This document shows, one piece after another, positions 57,903-64,000 of a stretch of DNA of 64,000 bases. A program made the position numbers and the translations under genes. A model generated the notes under the pieces. It was not told the origin of the DNA. It searched no databases and saw nothing but the letters and a program-made list of their open reading frames with translations. Numbering within the stretch: the first letter of the stretch is position 1; each line of letters begins with the position of its first letter. This DNA is from Sitta carolinensis (Eukaryota; Chordata; Aves; Passeriformes; Sittidae), in contig JAVUNC010000004.1 of assembly GCA_032173965.1 (NCBI GenBank), forward strand, positions 186,001 through 250,000, read 5' to 3'.

Positions 57903-60900
57903 ATGAACTTCGCGGTAGGGCTGAAGCCGCTTCTGGCGGAGGCGCGGAGCATGGAGAGCCTGGAGAAGCAGCTCATCTGCCCCATCTGCCTGGAGATGTT
58001 CTCCAAGCCCGTAGTCATCCTGCCGTGCCAGCACAACCTCTGCCGCAAGTGCGCCAACGACGTCTTCCAGGTGGGTCCCTGGACGGGGCGGGGGGAGGCA
58101 CCGGGACCTCCGTCCTGAAGCCCCCAGTCCGGCGGGTGGTGGCCCCGTTATCCCGGGATCCCCGGCCAGCGAGGTGGAGGGGCGGGCGGCACCAGGAACA
58201 CCGGGATCCTCTTCACGGGGGGAGCTTGACACAGGTACCGGGAATCCCGGCTCCGGTACCAGCCGGTGGGACCTCTGGCTGGGCTGCGCTCGGTGCCGCT
58301 CCCGGCTGGCGGGGACCGGGAGGCAGGGGCCGTGTGAGTGTCCTTGTTCCTGTCCCACGGGTGTCCGTGCCCTCGCCCGTCTCCATCTCTGTCTCCGTGC
58401 CCAGGTCCGTGCCGGGGGCTGTGGGGCGCAGATCTGTGGGGGCGGGAGGTGCCGGGGGTGCCGGGGGTGCCGGGGGTGACCCCTCGCGTACCCCCCCAGG
58501 CCTCCAACCCGCTGTGGCAGTCGCGGGGCTCCAGCGCCGTGCCGTCGGGCGGGCGGTTCCGGTGCCCGTCGTGCCGGCACGAGGTGGTGCTGGACCGGCA
58601 CGGGGTGTACGGATTGCAGCGGAACCTGCTCGTGGAGAACATCATCGACATCTACAAGCAGGAGTCGGCCCGGTCCGGAGGCGCGGGGACCCTGGGGTGG
58701 GGGGGCGAGACCTGCGGGTGGCAGCGAGCCCACCGAGAGTGCTGGGGGTGGGATCCCAACAGGAACTGGGGAGTCGTAGGGCCCATCCAGGGCCAGGGAA
58801 TATCCCTGGGGCTGGGGGTGTCTCCAGGGACAGCGGTATTTCTGGTGCCGGGAATGTCCCTGGGGTCGCAGGGTCCCTGGGAGCCAGAGGTGTCTCCAGG
58901 GCTCAGCAGGTCCTGGGGCTGTCTCTGAAGCCGGGGTGTCTATCTGACACCCCAACCCCCTTGTAGACCCCTTCATGCCAAGGCTGAGCAGCACCTCATG
59001 TGTGAGGAGCATGAGGACGAGCGGATCAACATCTACTGCCTGCGCTGCGAGGCGCCCACCTGCTCCCTCTGCAAGGTGTTCGGGGCACACAAGGACTGCG
59101 AGGTGGCCCCGCTGCCGGCCGTCTACCAGCGCCAGAAGGTGTGGGGGAGCCCTGGGGTCCTGGGGGACCGAGGGTACCCACACAGCCACCCTCACGCCCA
59201 TGCCCTCTGCTCCCAGAGCGAGCTCAGCGATGGCATTGCCATGCTGGTGGCGGGGAACGACCGGATCCAGGCCATCATCACACAGATGGAGGAGATCTGC
59301 CACACCATCGAGGTTGGGGCTGTGCCAGTGAGGGATGAGGTGGCGCTGGGAGAGTCCAGCGCTGGGGCTGTGCTGGGGGCACACGGAGCAGCCCCCAACT
59401 CTCCCCTAGGAGAACGGCCGGCGGCAGAAGCAGCACGTGGGGCTGCGGTTCGACGCGCTCTACGGGATCCTGGAGGAGCGCAAGAAGGAGCTGCTGCAGA
59501 GCATCGCGGCCGAGCAGGAGGCCAAGCTGCAGCGCGTCCGTGGGCTCATCCGCCAGTACGGAGACCACCTGGAGGCCTCCTCCAAACTGGTGGAGTCAGC
59601 CATCCAGGCCATGGAGGAGCCCCAGATGGCCCTGTACCTGCAGGTCCTGCCAGGGGAACGGGGCGAGAAGGGGATGGGGGCTGGTGCTCCCCTGGGGCTC
59701 TGTGGTAATGCTGTGGTTCCCTGGGGGGTGTGGGGCTGCCTCACAGGTCTAAACAGGGGGGCTGTGCTCACCCAAAAGGATCTGTGGGTGCCCCTGGGAT
59801 GTGCAGGGGTGGACCTGTGGTGAGGGTGATGTCTAGGAGTCACTGATCCCCCCTCACTTTCCTTCACAGCACTCCAAGGAACTGCTGAAAAAGTGAGTGG
59901 GGAGTATGGGCGGAAAAGGCCTTTGGCTGGTGGCGCTCTGGGGGCTGAACCCTGCAGCTCGCAGGGTGTCTCTGCCCTGCAGGATCACAGACATGTCCAA
60001 GGCATCAATGAGCAGCCGCCCTGAGCCCGGCTACGAGAACATGGACCACTTCTCCATCAACGTGGACGACGTGGCTGAGATGCTGAGGACCATCGAGTTC
60101 CAGACAGGTGCCTGGGGAAATTGCTGCTGTCCCGAGGGGGCTCTGGGACTGCGTGGGGTGCCCAGCCCTCAGACAAGCAGAGGCCCCCTCACTAGGTGCC
60201 GTGCATGGGGATCCCACACAGGACTGGGGATGTGACCCCCAGATGTAGCACCACCCAGGGACCCTGGAGGGTCAGTCCTGCCCCAGGCTCTCCCTGGTTC
60301 CCACACTGGGCTGGTCACATTCCTCCTGGGAAGATCCTGTAATGTCCCACTTGGTCACCTCCCTCCTGGTGTGTCCTGGTGTATCCCCATAATGCGGGAG
60401 GGAGGGAAGGTCCCACCTGAGCTGTGCCCTGCCCACAGAGCCCCTGGGTGAGGATGAGGGTGATGGACCTGGGGACGGCAGTGAGGCTGCAACAGAGGAG
60501 GACCGGCTGGACAGCCTGGAGGTGCCTGAAGCTGCTGAAGGTGAGCGTGTGCTGTGACTGCCCAGCGCTGTGCCAGGCCTGGTGCCGTGTCCAGTGCCAG
60601 GCCTGCTTGCCTGTGCCATGGTCCCCGTGAGGCAGCACGGGTCCTTTAGGGTGCCAGGGTACCCCTGTCTCCATCAGGTTCCCTCTTTTCCTCTGCAGAT
60701 GCGGGGCCGAGGCAGAAGCCAGCAAGTTCTCCCCATGGTGAGACCCTCACGGGGAGTGAGATGGGCACGGCCGTGGGGTGCCGTGGGGCGGAGGAGACAC
60801 CTCCTGGGAATGGGGATGAGGATGGGACAGTCCCACCTCAGGCTCCCCCAGGCCATCCCTGTCTCCCTGCAGTGGGGAGTGGGACGGGGGTCCCGGGGTC

Positions 60901-60939
60901 CCAGGGCTGAGGCTCCTTTTCTGCACAGGCCAGCACTGA
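57903..60939 (+). CDS. TRIM54: tripartite motif protein 54 (MuRF3)
   Basis: Striated-muscle RING E3 ubiquitin ligase that binds and stabilises microtubules and acts at the sarcomere. Exons: 57903-58070, 58500-58672, 58967-59138, 59217-59312, 59410-59643, 59870-59892, 59983-60107, 60439-60540, 60699-60737, 60929-60939. They sum to 1143 nt, 380 aa, with all phases consistent. The start [11 protein letters not shown] is conserved. The RING begins [11 protein letters not shown] (residues 26-36) with CQHNLCRKC, and the MuRF family-specific [18 protein letters not shown] follows. The B-box ([13 protein letters not shown]) and the coiled coil ([18 protein letters not shown] to QMALYLQ) come next, then a COS-box region ([20 protein letters not shown]) and an acidic tail. 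Exon 6 is only 23 nt. Tail exons 9-10 are a best reading from splice sites; human TRIM54 is 358 aa. A poly(A) signal ATTAAA lies at 61110-61115. Confidence 0.95.
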
Positions 60940-61115
60940 AGTGAAGCCGTGGGGTAACGCTGGCATGCCCTCTGCTGTGGCTGTCCCTGTCACGCCCGGC
61001 TATGGCTGTCCCCATCACCCCTGCCCCGGCTATGGCTGTCCCTGGCACTCCCAGGCGAGCTCCATCCCTGCTGCTGGAATCCTCCAAACGGGCGCTGCCC
61101 CTCGACAACATTAAA

Positions 61116-62316
61116 AGTGTGCGAGGACTCGTTGTCCCGTGCGGTGTGTGAGTGGGGTGCAGGCGGGGGTTGCCCCTGCCCCATCGCCCCAGCAGCGTCC
61201 CCAGACCTCAGGCAAGGGGCTGAGACCCCAGACTCGCTGGGGGCGAGGGTGCTGGGGCGGCCCAGCCTGCCGCCCGTGGGTGCCCGTGGCCGCCCGTGGG
61301 TGCCCGTGGGTGCCCGTGGCTGCGCGCCGCCGAGCCGGCTGGGTACACACGGCGGCCCCGGCGGCTCCCGGCGGGTGCGTCACTGCCGAGCGGTCTCCAT
61401 GGCGCCGGGGCCGGGGTCCCGGGGCCGGGCGGGTCCCCCGGGGCCGGGCTCCGCTCGGGAGGTTCCCGCTGCTCGGTCGGGGAGCAGAGAGCCCCGCGGA
61501 GCCGCGGCAGCCGCTGGCCGCGTCTGGGGGACAGACGGGACCGCTCTGCTCCCCCGTGTCCCCATCGCTCCCAGCAGAGGCGATGGGCTGCCAGCGGACC
61601 GACCCCAGCTGCTCTCCACTGCCAGCAGCTCCTTCACACCCCAGAGCCGAGCCTGGGAGGGTTTGGGTGGTCCCTGGGGCGCACCAGGGGCTGTGGCTTC
61701 TCCGTGCCTGCTCCAGACTTTGTGGATGCAGTGTTTGCCTTCCTCCCCTCCTCAGGGATGTTCCCTTGTCGCCATCACCCTCCAGAGGTGACTGAGAGGG
61801 ACTCTCGAGCACTCAGCAGCCCTTCAGCTGCGTGCCGTGGGTGCCACCCCAGGGTTTGAGAAGCCTCACGAGAGCCCCACCTGAGCTCTCTTCTGTTTTG
61901 GGCAATTTTCTTCCTTGTCCTTTGTGTCCAGTTGCTCATCACCTGTCACTGCCCTCCCAAACCAGCCTGCCCTCTGGGCAGCCCCCTGGAATTTGCTGAT
62001 GCCCCTGCTTGTCCAGTTAAGTGGTACTCCCACCTGAGATTTCAGGAACAGGTGATCTGTGCACTAAGCATGGATTCTAACACACAGCCTGCTCCAGCTG
62101 CTGTTCCAGGGTGTCCCCTAGGAGCATTATTTCTCTTAATTCTTCTCCATAACTGTGCTTCCAAAGGCCTTTTTTCTCCATAAGGGGCAAAATGTTAACA
62201 TTCCTAGAAAATGTCTTTTCACTTTCCCCCACAAAGGCAGGTGAGTTGTCCACCTACTGTCATCACTTACCCAACTATATGTCCCATTCATAGAATTTTG
62301 TCCATTTTATTGGTTT
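61116..62316. other. intergenic with orphan CpG island at about 61.26-61.53 kb
   Basis: A CpG-dense segment contains an ATG in Kozak-like context (61399) opening a Gly/Pro/Arg-rich frame on +, and frames on -. None matches a protein I recognise. In human the next genes would be UCN and MPV17; neither is seen. The rest (61.6-62.3 kb) is ordinary non-coding sequence. Confidence 0.5.
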
Positions 62317-63328
62317 TGTATCGGGTTCGTGTGGCAAGGTTTTGGTAGTGGGGGGATTACAGGGGACAACCCCTATGAGGAGCTGAAAGAAGCTTCCCCC
62401 ATGTCCAAGAGAGCCAAAGCCAGCTGGCTGCAGGATGGACCTGCTGCTGGCCCAGGCAGAGTCCGTCAGCGATGGCAGTGACACCTCAGGGGTAATGTGT
62501 TTAAGGAGGGAAAAAAATCTTGTGTAGAATTGCAGCCAGAGAGGAATGACGAGAGCAGCAGCCCTGGAGCCTCTCAGGTCAGTGCAGAAGGAATGAAAGG
62601 AGCTGCTCTGAGTGCTGGAGCAGAGACCCCCCCTGCAGCCTGTGGGGTCCAGGGGCAGCAGAGACCCCCCTGCAGCCTGTGGGGTCCAGGGGCAGCAGAG
62701 ACCCCCCTGCAGCCTGTGCAGACCCCCACAGCTGCAGAGACCCGCCTGGAGGAGCCCACGCCAGGGCAGGTGGGTGCCCCAAGGAGTCTGTGACCCCGTG
62801 GGAAGCCCATGCTGGAGCAGGGTCCTGGCAGGACCTGTGGCCCTGCCGGGGTCTCAGGCTGCAGCAGCTCCTGAGGGACTGTCCCCATGGAAGCGGAGCG
62901 GTTTGGGGAGAGCCACAGCCCGGGAAGGACTCAGGCTGGAGGAGTCAGCAGGGAGAGGATGTATCCCTGGACTCATCTCCCTGGGAAGGAGGCAGCGCCA
63001 GAAACCACGTGGTGAACTGACTGTGACCCCCATTCCCATCCCAGTGCACCCCTGGAAGGGAAGATGTGGAGAATTGGGAATACAGCAAAGCCTGGGATGG
63101 AGGGAGGGGAAGGTGGGTTTAGAATTTGGTTTACTTCTTGCTACCCAATAAATTAAACTAATTTTCCCACACTGAGTCCGCTCTGCTCACGACAGTAAGT
63201 GTTGAGCTTCCTCTGTCCTCATCCTGAGCCACGAGCTTTTCTTGTATTTTCTCTTCCATGCCCAAGTGGGGGGAATGATGGAGCAGCTTTGGTGGCAGCT
63301 GGTGCCCAGCCATGGTCAATCCATCACA
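62317..63328 (+). mobile_element. solo LTR of an avian endogenous retrovirus
   Basis: About 1.0 kb with the layout of a common long bird LTR. It starts TGTATCGGGTTCGTGTGGCA, has an internal imperfect repeat of CTGCAGCCTGTGGGGTCC units (62620-62730) and a series of CATGCTGGAGCAG / GTGACCCCGTGGGAAGCCC phrases. It then has CAATAAATTAAACTAATTTTC (AATAAA near 63148) and the terminal GTGGCAGCTGGTGCCCAGCC ... GGTCAATCCATCACA. No internal retroviral region flanks it, so it is a solo LTR left by recombination. Target-site duplications were not obvious. Confidence 0.8.
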
Positions 63329-64000
63329 CATATAATGCCAATTTCTTCCTCTTGGCTTATGCTAAACCCCATGGAAAATCCTCAAAATCCTTAAGTTTTG
63401 GGACTTTAGGAGCAAGATCAGATTTAAATCTATGACTGAAATTCCCCAATCCAAAGGGTCACTGATCGTGACACTGGGAAGCCCAGCAGTTTTACTGCTG
63501 GAGTTTGAAATTTCCCGACGTATTGGACAAGCCATAATGTGACAACATACTATATAATGGCTCCCCATAAAGTAACATATTATATAAATACTTCACTTGC
63601 AAAATTAATTTACACAAACAGCTTAAAAAATTAAAGAACATACTTCTATGTCCTTGGTCAGCTGGAATTCCAGGTTTCCAGTTTGGTGTGGATTCCATGT
63701 ACCTTGTCCAGACTCAGGGACCCTCCTCTTGCATGCAGTGATCCAGGGGTTGGCTCCTGTCCTTTTCCCTGCACTGTGCATCCACTGTTGGGAAAAAACC
63801 TCCCCACCTTGCCCGTGGAGTCATCCTTTCATCCTCAAACAGGACCACTCCTCCAGATGGAAAACCTGCCCAGGGAGGGGTGGGGCTGCCAATTCAAATC
63901 CTGTGAATGAGGATAAAGGCTGTGAAAGAGAACTCAAACATTTCTGTGGCTCTGCTTGTCCCTTGCAGACACCTGCTCTCTGTGTGTGGGTACAAGGTTA
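63329..64000. other. intergenic, AT-richer, nothing recognised
   Basis: The DNA beyond the solo LTR is noticeably more AT-rich (for example 63.5-63.65 kb) than the rest of the window. No gene, RNA or repeat family was recognised. Confidence 0.45.

Noticed and set aside
61117..61795. Possible UCN or MPV17 exon in the CpG island
   Set aside because: No urocortin peptide or Mpv17/PMP22 transmembrane motifs were seen on either strand, so no gene is called.

Overview
This is a GC-rich, gene-dense piece of a bird nuclear genome. Four things point to that. There are several CR1 LINE 3' ends, a long avian-type solo LTR, and short introns with many minisatellites. The conserved genes also match the human 2p23.3 neighbourhood (SLC30A3, DNAJC5G, TRIM54, GTF3C2, EIF2B4, SNX17, ZNF513). 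The very high GC suggests a microchromosome or a microchromosome-like segment, and the LTR type suggests a songbird; both are inferences.

Layout. 1-2.37 kb: no recognised gene, one CR1 fragment. 2.56-5.88 kb (-): an RNF19-family RBR ubiquitin ligase. 5.9-8.3 kb: intergenic DNA with a CpG island and 45-bp and 21-bp GC-rich arrays. 8.3-12.35 kb (+): ZNF513, a C2H2 zinc-finger regulator. 12.49-18.67 kb (-): SNX17, tail to tail with ZNF513. 19.04-23.46 kb (+): EIF2B4, head to head with SNX17 over a 366-bp CpG/CRE promoter. 23.5-25.7 kb: two U1-snRNA-like sequences (a full-length variant on -, a decayed one on +) with octamer/SPH snRNA enhancer motifs. 25.76-38.2 kb (+): GTF3C2 (TFIIIC110), with an antisense internal ERV fragment in intron 2 and a decayed copy of exon 4 in a later intron. 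38.35-42.16 kb (-): SLC30A3 (ZnT3). 43.4-53.1 kb (+): a UCKL1-type uridine-cytidine kinase. 53.9-55.9 kb (+): DNAJC5G-type cysteine-string protein. 56.16-57.24 kb: a 16-bp minisatellite. 57.9-61.1 kb (+): TRIM54 (MuRF3) with a MEF2/E-box promoter. 61.1-64 kb: no recognised gene, one orphan CpG island and one solo LTR.

The genes are mostly independent housekeeping or tissue-specific genes. They do not form a pathway; what links them is conserved synteny. Three points stand out. (1) A UCKL1-type gene sits beside DNAJC5G, mirroring the UCKL1-DNAJC5 pair on human chromosome 20, which suggests a retained whole-genome-duplication copy. (2) The ZNF513-GTF3C2 block is inverted relative to SLC30A3-TRIM54 compared with human. 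(3) The U1 copy next to GTF3C2 differs in both protein-binding loops. Exon chains were assembled by hand from splice sites, reading phase and family homology. RNF19-like, ZNF513, SNX17 and TRIM54 give intact frames. EIF2B4, GTF3C2, SLC30A3, UCKL1 and DNAJC5G each carry one or two 1-2-nt frame breaks in GC-rich runs or short repeats, which most likely are sequence errors rather than gene loss. I saw no previously undescribed multi-gene system.
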